A stretch of 64,000 nt of DNA, taken from assembly GCA_949775045.1 (NCBI GenBank), contig OX459104.1:15178476-15242475 (forward strand), read 5' to 3'. Numbering within the stretch: the stretch's first letter is position 1; every line of letters starts with the position of its first letter. Position numbers and translations under genes: made by a program. The notes beneath the pieces were generated by a model. The model was not told where the DNA came from and made no database searches. It saw only the letters and a program-made list of their open reading frames with translations. This DNA is from Metridium senile. Lineage: Eukaryota > Cnidaria > Anthozoa > Actiniaria > Metridiidae. Shown in pieces: positions 43,795 to 55,250 of this stretch.

Positions 43795-44450
43795 GATGTT
43801 GATGAGTTGTGAACGTCTGGGTGTGTGAATTCTTGAGAAAGACTGTTTGTGTAATGGTTGAACCCAGGTTTAAGTGATGTTGATAAGTTGTGAACGTCTG
43901 GGTGTGTGTATTCTTGAGAAAGACTGTTGGTGTAATGGTTGAACCCAGGTGTAAGTGATGTTCGTAAGTTGTGATCATCTAGGTGTGTGTAGTCTTGAGA
44001 AAGACTGTTGTTGTTAGTGTCTGATGTTTTAATGGTTTGGACCCAGATATAAGTGATGTTCATGAGTTATGATCATCTACAATTATGTGCAAAATACCTT
44101 GGGACATTATCTGGTTTTTACATGAAAAATATTTCAACATCATTTTCCGTTTCCCCCTCTTCCCCGTATCAATGTTGAATTATGGGAATGTGAAACGGTT
44201 GTCATTTGAAAGACCAATCAACATTGCTTAGGGGGGAAGGGGGTTTGCAAATCAAATTGATAGATTTTGTATATTTTTTGAAACGAAAACGAAAACGCTC
44301 ATAAAAAGTGTCCCAACAATTTTGCACATGATTGTAGGTGTGTGTAATCTTGAGAAAGACTGTTGGTGTTGGTGTCTGATGTTTAACGTTTTAACCCAGG
44401 TGTAAGTGATGTTGATGAGTTGTGACCATCTAGGTGTGTGTAGTCTTTTC
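43795..44450. repeat. 98-bp minisatellite, segmental copy 2, interrupted by a MITE
   Basis: About five diverged units, against about 18 in copy 1. The fourth unit is split by 44080-44334. Confidence 0.85.
44080..44334. mobile_element. Mariner-type MITE, 255 bp, inserted in the minisatellite
   Basis: TA at 44078-44079 and 44335-44336 is the target duplication. The ends CAATTATGTGCAAAA and TTTTGCACATGATTG differ at one base. Joining the flanks restores the GATCATCTAGGTGTGTG of the repeat unit exactly. No transposase. Confidence 0.9.
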
Positions 44451-44453
44451 TGT

Positions 44454-45715
44454 TTAAGGACGTTCACGGGCATTGTTTCTGCGCATCCCTTCTGCGCGCG
44501 CTTTGGTATGCCGGGATGATTTCGTTTCATCAAAGAAATCATCCATGCGATCCACAAAACAAGATGGCGACCGAAAATTGTATGATTTTGAGAGTTTGCA
44601 GCGCAATATCTCGAAAACAAATAGGATGACCCCCATTTTTTATCTTGAATATTTAGAAATAATTAAAAAAGCTGTGTGTGTTCAAAATTTGAAGGTGACT
44701 GGCTACTTTTGGAAATAATGTTAAACTTTTCTTTAAACTACGATTTAAATTTAATGATGATTACAAATATGAAAAGAAAAATGGGGTGTCCCGAGCTTAC
44801 GCGCGAGATTTTGAAGAAAACGGAAGCGATATGAAAACGGAAGCGATATGAAAAAAATCACAACTCATAAGAAAATAGGTTTTTCATACTATATCAGGCA
44901 CAAATGTTGGGTAACGAATCATTCTAAAATACAACATGGATGGTTTTGAATAAAAGACAAATAAATAATACCTTGATCTGTCATATTTTGTCCTTTCAGT
45001 GCTTTCAAAACTCGCATGAAGTCGCGGACAAAAAACCCTACGAAAATCGATTTTTTTGTACGTTAGAAAAGTTAACTTTTTGAAAAACTTTGATATAACG
45101 TAGACTTTATTAGGTTCTTTCAATTAAGAATAAAGAAGGTAAAGAGCCCGTGCAAAATTCGAGGGTTTTTCCCTGCTCAAAACGTGTATGGTCCTTAATA
45201 AAATTTTGTATTTTTTTCAGCGGTTTTTGTGCGCGCGCACATTGTGGGCTCGAATAGAACGTTCAAAAGCGTTCAAAAATAGCCAGTCACCTTAAGTCAT
45301 GGTTAGTTATTGAATGATAGACGTATTTGGATAAAAATGTCAATCTTCACCGATCGAAAGCGTCACCGAATGTTGCATGATGGCTGCGAATTCGAGCCAA
45401 AATCCAAAGGGTTAGTTGTATTTATTCATATAAATATTAATCTATAGATTATTAGACGTTTTTTCGTTGGAACGTTTTGGCAATCCATTCGGTTTTTCTA
45501 TCAAAAAATGACTTTTTCACTCATATTTTTCGTATTGCGCGTAAGCCATTTTTGACAAGAAAAAAGCTGCACTTTCAGATCATCTCACTCCTAAACGAGT
45601 ATAGTGACCCCCATTTTTTATTTGCTCATTAAACGTGTATGATATAATTATACTTCACCATGCGAAGTTTGAAGAAAAATCTATGGTTAACATATTTGCC
45701 TGTGAACGTCCTTAA
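44454..45715. mobile_element. TTAA MITE with a second TTAA MITE inside it
   Basis: The outer element 44458-45711 has TTAA on both sides and ends GGACGTTCACGGGC / GCCTGTGAACGTCC. It is allelic in position to 31682-32307. The inner element 44694-45291 has ends GGTGACTGGCTA and TAGCCAGTCACC, with TTAA at the right and TGAA at the left. It is missing from copy 1. The outer element keeps two GTGACCCCCATTTTTTAT motifs. Confidence 0.85.
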
Positions 45716-45776
45716 GTGATGTTGAGTCGTGATCGTTGGAAGCTAAAGTATCTGCGGTAAACTCGTCTTTTAATTA

Positions 45777-45912
45777 AGAGGCTGTTTATATGAAGGCGAG
45801 TTGTCCCTGCTAGCCGGGATAACTCCATTATTTTGAGTTCCCCTGGGAATACAAAACAAAAGAGTTATCCCGGCTAGCAGGAACAACTCGCTTTCATATA
45901 AACAGCCCCTAA
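45777..45912. repeat. Foldback with GGCTGTTTATATGAAGGCGA arms
   Basis: GGCTGTTTATATGAAGGCGA, TGCTAGCCGGGATAACTC and their complements at the right pair around GTTCCCCTGGGAAT. In copy 1 most of the left arm is deleted. Confidence 0.85.
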
Positions 45913-46195
45913 GTGGTAAAAAATAGCGAGTTGATATCTTTTAGGATAGTTTTAACTTAAACATTGAAATTTTGAATTTGAACATTTGTTCGTGGCATGG
46001 ACAGGTTTTTACCCCTAAAAAATAACACACAAAAACAGAGAACGAAGAAAAAAAACGCGGAAACCTATGGACCGGAATTTTTGTTTTTCGATATCCTAAA
46101 AGATACCAAATCGCTGATTTGTACCCGTAAGAGACACAACTCGTATTAGCAAACCCAATTCCTCGAGTCCACGCACCCTAATCCCGGAAATTGTT

Positions 46196-46827
46196 TTATA
46201 TATACTGGCACCCCTCTCCAGCGTCGCGGATTTGTTGTTCATTCAAAGCATGTTTGTAGACTTGTACACATGCTATGTTACCTCGAAAATAACGTGGATG
46301 TAGATCGTAGCTTTTAACACCCAATCGAACTTCATACTGAGTAGCTAGGTCATGAATGCCGATATTGCGAGAGGCCATTTGCTTCCCATCTACAAATAAT
46401 CTGGTTATTCCAGTCGAGTGGTCATACGTGGATCCAACGAACTTCCATTGGCCATAAGGAATAGGGCTAAAAGTAGCCTTTAAGTTTCCCAAGTTTCTTG
46501 TTATAAAACGTGAAAGGAAACCACTTCCCGAAATCCAAAAACGTACTGCGGAGTGGTCGACACTATATTGGAAAATAGGGCCTAGGCTTTCAGCGTTAAC
46601 ATAGGCAAGTAGAGTCATAGAATGTTTCACATCAAGTTTGCCGTTTTCCTGATTCGGTATCTCGATGTAGCTGTTTTGTGCACCTGCAAATCGACATGAT
46701 CCTTGTATTTGATCGTTACTGTCATCAGAACATTCAACATTGTTGAGGACCCCCGGGGGCGCGTCATCTTGTAGTGGTCTTGCTTGATAGCGTGCGTTCA
46801 GTGGATAAGCAGCAACGAGTTGTAGAT
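46196..46827 (-). CDS. Gene C exon 4: LamG/concanavalin-like domain
   Basis: 632 nt from TTGCAG acceptor to the stop at 46196. Framework segments match gene B (IPYGQWKFVG, FVDGKQM, CVQVYKHALNEQQI). The stretch from about YVNAESLGPIF to RNLGNLKATF is heavily changed. Confidence 0.9.
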
Positions 46828-49800
46828 CTGCAACCAAAATAATAATCGTAAGCTTAATCATGATTTTAATAATAATCATATATAACTTCCGTAGTCGCAT
46901 AGTCGCATAGTGGCATAGTGGCATAGTGGCATAGTGGCATAGTGGCATAGTGGCATAGTGGCATAGTGGCATAGTGGCATAGTGGCATAGTGGCATAGTG
47001 GCATAGTGGCATAGTGGCATAATGGCATAGTGGCCTAGTGGCCTAGTGGCATAGTGGCATAGTGGCATAGTGGCATAGTGGCATAGTGGCATAGTGGCAT
47101 AGTGGCATAGTCGAATAGTCGAATAGTCGCATAGTCGCATAGTCGCATAGTCGCATAGTGGCATAGTGGCATAGTGGCATAGTGGCATAGTGGCATAGTG
47201 GCATAGTGGCATAGTGGCATAGTGGCATAGTGGCATAGTGGCATAGTGGCATAGTGGCATAGTGGCATAGTGGCATAGTGGCATAGTGGCATAGTGGCAT
47301 AGTGGCATAGTGGCATAGTGGCATAGTCGAATAGTCGAATAGTCGAATAGTCGCATAGTCGCATAGTGGCATAGTGGCATAGTGGCATAGTGGCATAGTG
47401 GCATAGTGGCATAGTGGCATAGTGGCATAGTGGCATAGTGGCATAGTGGCATAGTGGCATAGTGGCATAGTGGCATAGTGGCATAGTGGCATAGTGGCAT
47501 AGTGGCATAGTGGCATAGTGGCATAGTGGCATAGTGGCATAGTGGCATAGTGGCATAGTGGCATAGTGGCATAGTGGCATAGTGGCATAGTGGCATAGTG
47601 GCATAGTGGCATAGTGGCATAGTGGCATAGTGGCATAGTGGCATAGTGGCATAGTGGCATAGTGGCATAGTGGCATAGTGGCATAGTGGCATAGTGGCAT
47701 AGTGGCATAGTGGCATAGTGGCATAGTGGCATAGTGGCATAGTGGCATAGTGGCCTAGTGGCCTAGTGGCATAGTCGAATAGTGGCCTAGTGGCCTAGTG
47801 GCATAGTGGCATAGTGGCATAGTGGCATAGTGGCATAGTGGCATAGTGGCATAGTGGCATAGTGGCATAGTGGCATAGTGGCATAGTGGCATAGTGGCAT
47901 AGTGGCATAGTGGCATAGTGGCATAGTGGCATAGTGGCATAGTGGCATAGTGGCATAGTGGCATAGTGGCATAGTGGCATAGTGGCATAGTGGCATAGTG
48001 GCATAGTGGCCTAGTGGCATAGTGGCATAGTCGAATAGTGGCCTAGTGGCCTAGTGGCATAGTGGCATAGTGGCATAGTGGCATAGTGGCATAGTGGCAT
48101 AGTGGCATAGTGGCATAGTGGCATAGTGGCATAGTGGCATAGTGGCATAGTGGCATAGTGGCATAGTGGCATAGTGGCATAGTCGAATAGTCGCATAGTC
48201 GCATAGTCGCATAGTGGCATAGTGGCATAGTGGCATAGTGGCATAGTGGCATAGTGGCATAGTGGCATAGTGGCATAGTGGCATAGTGGCATAGTGGCAT
48301 AGTGGCATAGTGGCATAGTGGCATAGTGGCATAGTGGCATAGTGGCATAGTGGCATAGTGGCATAGTGGCATAGTGGCATAGTGGCATAGTGGCATAGTG
48401 GCATAGTGGCATAGTGGCATAGTGGCATAGTGGCATAGTGGCATAGTGGCATAGTGGCATAGTGGCATAGTGGCATAGTGGCATAGTGGCATAATGGCAT
48501 AGTGGCCTAGTGGCCTAGTGGCATAGTGGCATAGTCGAATAGTGGCCTAGTGGCCTAGTGGCATAGTGGCATAGTGGCATAGTGGCATAGTGGCATAGTG
48601 GCATAGTGGCATAGTGGCATAGTGGCATAGTGGCATAGTGGCATAGTGGCATAGTGGCATAGTGGCATAGTGGCATAGTGGCATAGTGGCATAGTGGCAT
48701 AGTGGCATAGTGGCCTAGTGGCATAGTGGCCTAGTGGCCTAGTGGCATAGTGGCATAGTCGAATAGTGGCCTAGTGGCCTAGTGGCATAGTGGCATAGTG
48801 GCATAGTGGCATAGTGGCATAGTGGCATAGTGGCATAGTGGCATAGTGGCATAGTGGCATAGTGGCATAGTGGCATAGTGGCATAGTGGCATAGTGGCAT
48901 AGTGGCATAGTGGCATAGTGGCATAGTGGCATAGTGGCATAGTGGCATAGTGGCATAGTGGCATAATGGCATAGTGGCCTAGTGGCCTAGTGGCATAGTG
49001 GCATAGTCGAATAGTGGCCTAGTGGCCTAGTGGCATAGTCGCATAGTGGCATAGTGGCATAGTGGCATAGTGGCATAGTGGCATAGTGGCATAGTGGCAT
49101 AGTGGCATAGTGGCATAGTGGCATAGTGGCATAGTGGCATAGTGGCATAGTGGCATAGTGGCATAGTGGCATAGTGGCATAGTCGAATAGTCGCATAGTC
49201 GCATAGTCGCATAGTCGCATAGTCGCATAGTCGTAGTCGTAGTCGTAGTCGTAGTCGTAGTCGTAGTCGTAGTCGTAGTCGTAGTCGTAGTCGTAGTCGT
49301 AGTCGTAGTCGTAGTCGTAGTCGTAGTCGTAGTCGTAGTCGTAGTCGTAGTCGTAGTCGTAGTCGGATAGTCGTAGTCGCATAGTCGCATAGTCGCATAG
49401 TCGCATAGTCCTAGTCCTAGTCCTAGTCCTAGTCCTAGTCCTAGTCCTAGTCCTAGTCGCAGTCGTAGTCGCAGACACTCCTTTATCATTCAAACAGAAA
49501 AAAATTCAAATAAAAAAGTATCTTATTACTTGTTACTAGTGACTAATAATTAGAACCATTACACAGTAGACATTTTTATTCATTTTCTGTGTTTTTGTTT
49601 TATCCTTACACTTAGACATAACGAAATAATGTTGGTTTTGGCTTCCTGTGTTATCATGACCACTGATGACCACCATAACCCATGGAAACCACACTAACAA
49701 TCATGTCTTATTGAAGAACATTTTTACTTTTTATTCAAGAAAATACTTCAAATTGTAAGTAACACAGGAAGCACAAACACTAACATTTTAGTCTAGCATG

Positions 49801-52800
49801 CCTGTTATGGTACCAGTCTAACTCACCAATGTCACAGTTGGCGCCAGCGAATCCCAGTTTACAAACGCACTTGTAGTTCTGCTCAATACGGCTATATCTG
49901 CAGATACCGATCATGTTCTTTCCTTTACAGTTGCAAGAGTTCTGGCAGACAACAATGAACAAAATGTTATGTAATTTGGTGTTTATATAGCACATTTCAC
50001 ATACGCCTCAATGCTGGCGGCTTACAACCATGAGGAATTAGTAGTTAGTATTAAATTTGGAGTTCTCTATGAAGGGGGACCAAAAAAAATTGAGCATAAC
50101 ATTTCTCATTTCCACCATCCCCCCCCCCCCCCCCCCCCCCCTCCCTGTAAATAATGACCGGTCCCTTAGATGGTCCTCAGTGGTTCGTTTACGTCCCGCC
50201 GGTACAGGTTAGTGTGTGTAGTGCCGGGACCTACGATTTAACATCCTTAATTATCCGAGAAGAGTTCAGTGTTGAAACACTTTGCAGATATTTACAAGAC
50301 ATTCTCAATGACTTGGGTTACCACTTTGGTATTTCACACCTCAGATTATATTTTTTTAAGAACAATGACAGCTTTCTAATATATAAAACAGCTTAAATAC
50401 CTCTGTTCTCCAGTAAACTGCGTTGGGCGTGTTCACCATGTGTTCAGGGTGCATGACGTGATCTGAGTTACTGAGATTACACACTTTCCTCTGGTTATCA
50501 AAAGTGCATGAGATGCACCTATCATCCATGAAACAAAGAGCATTGCAGAAATGCTTTTGTTCTGTTTGGACCGATTTGAATGTATGGTTGATTAGTGCTT
50601 GGTTTACACGACTTATCTTCATTGACGTAGTCTTCTTGCAATCCTCTGCATTCACTGTAACAAAGATATTGTTGGTCAATACACCTCTTTACCTTCTTTG
50701 TTTGTTTACCCAATTCAGATCACGTGATGCTACCCTTGATAGTTGATTCTTTCGCATGTAAATGCTATAGCATTTTCATCATATAGACCCTTTTAATAAG
50801 TCCCGAAGTGTTGTGTTTTCCGCGATTGACGTCACATTTATTCTTTTCAATTCCTTTCATATTATACAAATTTTAAAAAGATAAATTTGACGTCAAGCGC
50901 GGAAAACACAACACCTCGGGACTTATTACAAGGGTTGATAACTGAATCAATTCTCAAGAGAATGTCACGTGGTCTGAAATGGGTAATTTGCATACGTAGA
51001 TAAAGAGATATAGAGTGATTTCATGGCAGCCATGTTTGTTGACAAGTACAAAGAAAGTTTTTAAAGACAAAGGATTTCAGTTCCCTTGAGAGAAAAGCTC
51101 CATGGTTTTGACCACTAATCTCACAGCATAATTAATTAGCACGGAGCTGTATAAATTAACTTCACATACATGCCTTATTGCGCATAACGTCGTTCGGAGC
51201 GTCGCGAGAAGCCGAGCTGGTGGCGGTGCTTTTCAGGTTCCTCTTCTCGCTCATATCACAACAGTCGCGGATCTCACCCATAACTTAACTTCCTGCGACG
51301 TGATAATGAGTATGCAGTGAGAAATATAACAAACATGGCTGCCATGAAATCCCTTGTTTTAAACCTGTTATCACTTATTTCAAAAAGGTTGTAAGTCAAT
51401 GGTGAACGGTAATTGCACGACCGAAAGAAACTGTGGCTCTTGGATATTATTTATTTATGTTTCTTTTGTGACAGTAAACAAATTTATTTTACCACGCCAC
51501 GTAAGCCCCATTAAATGAAGAAGGGCTAATAATTCACGTGTCAAATACATGACAATTACCTTAACAAAACTTCAAGGCAGACTTAGCAAAGATTTCGCAG
51601 AAAGATATGGAACATTCGCTTGGAATAGCTAAAAGAAACATAATTTATGAAGCAAAATATTCCCTAAACAATCTCGGTGACCCCCGCCTTTTTACTAGTA
51701 TAAATACTTCAATTTTTATATAAAATTGAAGAAAAATTGATAGACCTCATGCAAGGTTTGTTATTGTGAAGAACAAATGATTTTGAGTGAAAGTTATCTA
51801 TTTTTCACGAGTATAGAAGTTATGTTAAATGAATGACGGCGAAGAATATTAATAACATGACGAGCTTAGGACGACTTTGGATTTTGGTATCCCACAGATT
51901 AGGGCAGAAAATATGCCCTAATCTGTGGGGTGCCAAGATCATAAAAACAATAGATCGTGTAACATAACTCTCGTTCTCCATTCGGATAATGACCACAACT
52001 TCGAGGCGGGGCGTCATAAGTATCAACATATCATTCAGCAAGAAAACTAAATCTATTTACGTAGCTTTTGAACTTGGTCAGAATACAACCATTTGATACA
52101 ATGATAAATGGTGAATAATTCCCTGAAAAATAGTTACATAGGATGTGAAAAAAATGATTATTTTCTAGAACTATTTTGCTTTATTATATTGTAACTGTTT
52201 TTTAATATTCACTGCTCCATTGACTTTATAGTTTGGCGTGCAGTGTTTTTAGAATTATTGTGAAAGTAAATTGACCGGCAAAAATCATTTTGTAAAACTA
52301 AACTAGACAGGCAGATTACTATTATAGACTATTATATGAAATTATTATGTATCAATATAATGAGCCTGCCCCAGCCTAATACCAGTGCTTACAGGTAAAT
52401 AAATACCCAAGCAAACAACTGAATAAGACAGGCAGATAACTATTATATGAATTATAGTTTATCGAAGATATTTTAGTTATTCTAAGCTTGCCCCAGCCTA
52501 ATACCAGTGCTTACAGGTAAATAAATACCCAAGCAAACAGCTGAATCAGACAGGCAGATATCTATATTATATGAAATTATAGCATATCGAAGATATGTTA
52601 ACGTTAGTTATTCTAAGCCTGCCCCAGCCTAATACCAGTGCTTACAGGTAAATAAATACCAAAGCAAACAACTGAATAAGACAGGCAGATAACTATTATA
52701 CGAAATTATAGTATATCAAATATATTTTAGTTATTCTAAGCTTGCCCCAGCCTAATACCAGTGCTTACAGGTAAATAAATACCCAAGTAAACAACTGAAT

Positions 52801-54123
52801 AAGACAGGCAGATAACTATTATACGAAATTATAGTATATCAAATATATTTTAGTTATTCTAAGCTTGCCCCAGCCTAATACCAGTGCTTACAGGTAAATA
52901 AATACCCAAGTAAACAACTGAATAAGACAGGGAGATAACTATTATACGAAATTATAGTATATCAAATATATTTTAGTTATTCTAAGCTTGCCCCAGCCTA
53001 ATACCAGTGCTTACAGGTAAATAAATACCCAAGCAAACAACTGAATAAGACAGGCAGATAACTATTATACGAAATTATAGTATATCAAATATATTTTAGT
53101 TATTCTAAGCTTGCCCCAGCCTAATACCAGTGCTTACAGGTAAATAAATACCCAAGCAAACAACTGAATAAGACAGGCAGATAACTATTATACGAAATTA
53201 TAGTATATCAAATATATTTTAGTTATTCTAAGCTTGCCCCAGCCTAATACCAGTGCATTCGGGTAAATAAATGCCCAAGAAAGCAACTGAATAAGACAGG
53301 CAGATAACTATATGAAATTATTATATATGAATATATTGAGCCTGCCCCAGCCTAATACCAGTGCATTCGGGTAAATAAATGCCCAAGAAAGCAACTGAAT
53401 AAGACAGGCAGATAACTATATGAAATTATTATATATGAATATATTGAGCCTGCCCCAGCCTAATACCAGTGCTTACAGGTAAACAAATACCCAAGAAAGC
53501 AACTAAATCAGACCGGCAGATGCATGACTAAATAATTATTATATTTATGAATCTACATCACTTTGATTTAGAACCAATATCTCTTTAAAATATCAAATAG
53601 GGCAGAATCCAATTGTTTGCCATTATACAATTGCCCATAAGCTACCATAATAAACAAAATTGGCCGTCATGGCTGTGATTTTTGCGCTGAAAAGTTGGTG
53701 GCACGAGTTGTCCGTCTTCCCGCCATAACTCTTGAGATCTCACTACTAAAATGCTCTAATCATCATGATTTTATGAATCGACTAAGTTTATAACTACATA
53801 TATATCAATAACAAGTGGATACCATCATCTTTCAAGTTCTAGTTTGGATCCAATAACCCTAAGAAGACAGCCAAACACGTCTCTAGTCGACCATCATCTT
53901 GCCTCTACGATCGACGAATACATAGAGGGTTTTGGCGGGAATTTTGTCATGCTTATAACTGAGCTAATATTTCAGTTTAATCTTATAGAACTTTTGACTT
54001 TAATGACAACCTCCTGTCAACAAATACACTTCAAATGTAAATATCTAAATGAGATTAAAGTGATATCACATAGTCCCTGCTGAGAAATCCGAAGTCGTCC
54101 TAAGCTCGTCATGATAATAAGAA

Positions 54124-54170
<47 letters not shown>

Positions 54171-54560
54171 AGAAGAAGAAGAAGAAGAAGAAAAAGAAGA
54201 AAAAGAAGAGAGATCGTTTCTACTCTCGAAAAATATTCGTATCTCCGCGCGCCATAAAATCATATATCAATAAATTAAACTGAGAGGCTTGCCGATGCAA
54301 ATACAAAATTGAATTACACAAAAATGCGTAAAAAGTAGTTTTAAAAGTTTGTAGAAATTACGATGTAAGTATACCAATTAGAATAACAAAAAATACCTCA
54401 AAAGTTAAAGAAAATTTAAGAAGAAGCAGAAGAAGAAGAATGTAGATAGATGTTATGTTAATTGAATGACGGTAATAGAGAGATATTTTCATATTCTTAT
54501 AATACAAAATTAAAGGGCGGTGAAAAAGAAAGAAATAAGACAGAACATAGAATAAGTAGA

Positions 54561-54595
<35 letters not shown>

Positions 54596-54840
54596 AAGAA
54601 GAAGAAGAAGAAGAAGAAGAAGAAGAAGAAGAAGAAGAAGAAGAAGAAGAAGAAGAAGAAGAAGAAGGACAAGAAGAAGAGAAAAAAGGAGAAGGACAAG
54701 AAGAAGACCAGGAAGACGATGTAGAAAAAGAAGTTGAAAATTAAGTAGAACAAGTAGAAGAAAAAGAAGTTGGTTGAAGACTAATCGAAGAAGAAGAAAT
54801 AGAAGAAGAAATAGAAGAAGAAGAAATAGAAGAAGAAGAA

Positions 54841-54872
<32 letters not shown>

Positions 54873-55250
54873 AGAAGAAGTTAAATAGTATGTACAAGAA
54901 AAAGAAGAAGAAGAGATCGTTTCAACTCGAAAAAATATCTGCGAGCCATAAAATCCTCTATTAATGTATTAGAGGCTTTCGTATGCCAATAAAAACTTGA
55001 ATCATACAAAAATGTATAAAAATTAAATGGTTTTAATAAACAGCAAAGGTATTTTTCATCGTTAACCGTGTTTGCTTAGATACAGCCGTTTTAACAACAA
55101 TTTTACATAAAATAATCACATAAAAATAGAAACATAGAGTACTGTGAGAAAATAAAATAGAATAATAAGAATACAAGGAAAAGACTTACCAAAGCATCCA
55201 AAACACTGCAACAGCACAATTGCCAAAAGTTGATTTTTCAGCGATGCCAT
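46196..55250 (-). CDS. Gene C: PAN-EGF-LamG paralogue of gene B (4 exons)
   Basis: Exons 55190-55250, 50401-50654, 49827-49941 and 46196-46827 join in phase to 1062 nt, 353 aa plus stop. The architecture is as in gene B: signal 1-20, PAN 21-105, EGF 106-143, LamG 144-353. PAN and EGF residues are identical to gene B. The LamG exon differs at about 37 residues and has two extra residues (SYDLHPRYF where B has TGTDPRYF). The gene is twice as long as B because intron 1 holds a 2.3-kb transposon-like insertion and intron 3 a 2.6-kb satellite. All splice sites are intact, so it looks functional; efficient splicing across the satellite is an open question. Confidence 0.87.
46893..49470. repeat. Giant 8-bp satellite with higher-order structure (gene C intron 3)
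   Basis: 46893-49228 is almost entirely GGCATAGT octamers with GGCCTAGT, CGCATAGT and CGAATAGT variants. A block with GGCCTAGTGGCCTAGTGG and a single TCGAATAG recurs near 47750, 48005, 48505, 48715 and 48975. 49229-49365 is CGTAGT hexamers, and 49408-49460 is CCTAGT hexamers. On the minus strand all three frames are open and encode the same octapeptide repeat MPLCHYAT. This follows from the unit length and is not evidence of a gene. Confidence 0.95.
49634..49781. mobile_element. Inverted element with GGCTTCCTGTGTTA ends, copy 2
   Basis: Duplicate of 33949-34087, with a short internal repeat of GACCACTGAT not seen in copy 1. Confidence 0.75.
49827..49941 (-). CDS. Gene C exon 3: EGF domain
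   Basis: 115 nt, six cysteines, ending LGFAGANCDI. Same residues as gene B with at least one silent change; donor ATTG|GTGAGT. Confidence 0.9.
50401..50654 (-). CDS. Gene C exon 2: PAN/Apple domain
   Basis: 254 nt with the same splice sites and the same encoded residues as gene B exon 2 ([37 protein letters not shown]). Confidence 0.9.
50680..51353. mobile_element. Copy 2 of the nested MITE pair and the ATGGCAGCCAT MITE
   Basis: Near-identical to 34987-35660, displaced by 15693 bp. All three elements were therefore present before this part of the duplication formed or was homogenised. Confidence 0.85.
51856..54113. mobile_element. 2.26-kb nonautonomous transposon in gene C intron 1
   Basis: CATGACGAGCTTAGGACGAC at the left is mirrored by GTCGTCCTAAGCTCGTCATG at the right. 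The insertion interrupts sequence that is continuous in gene B (GAATGACGG, near 36137). Inside are a TTAGGGCAGAAAATATGCCCTAA hairpin-like block (51899-51921), a 123-bp tandem array and a short unassigned tail. No transposase reading frame. Confidence 0.8.
52285..53530. repeat. 123-bp tandem array, about 10 units
   Basis: CTTGCCCCAGCCTAATACCA, GTGCTTACAGGTAAATAAAT and GACAGGCAGATAACTATTAT recur. Central spacing is exactly 123 bp; terminal units are shorter and diverged. The array lies within the transposon-like insertion. Confidence 0.92.
54114..55189. repeat. AAG microsatellites and local duplication in gene C intron 1
   Basis: AAG tracts lie at 54119-54210, 54565-54670 and 54775-54915. The flank GAGATCGTTTC-ACTC through GAGGCTTKC is present twice (54205-54300 and 54912-54985). 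Gene B has one copy of this unit, so it was tandemly duplicated here. The poly-Arg/poly-Phe frames through these tracts are not genes. Confidence 0.8.
55190..55250 (-). CDS. Gene C exon 1: signal peptide
   Basis: Encodes MASLKNQLLAIVLLQCFGCF with donor TTTG|GTAAGT, phase 1. Confidence 0.85.

Noticed and set aside
46196..47740. Single 514-codon frame joining MPLCHYAT repeats to the LamG domain
   Set aside because: The phase-1 acceptor at 46829-46828 and the intact EGF and PAN exons upstream show the satellite is intronic. Kept only as a read-through possibility in the findings.
54358..54753. Poly-Phe and poly-Arg frames on opposite strands
   Set aside because: Both arise from the AAG microsatellite.
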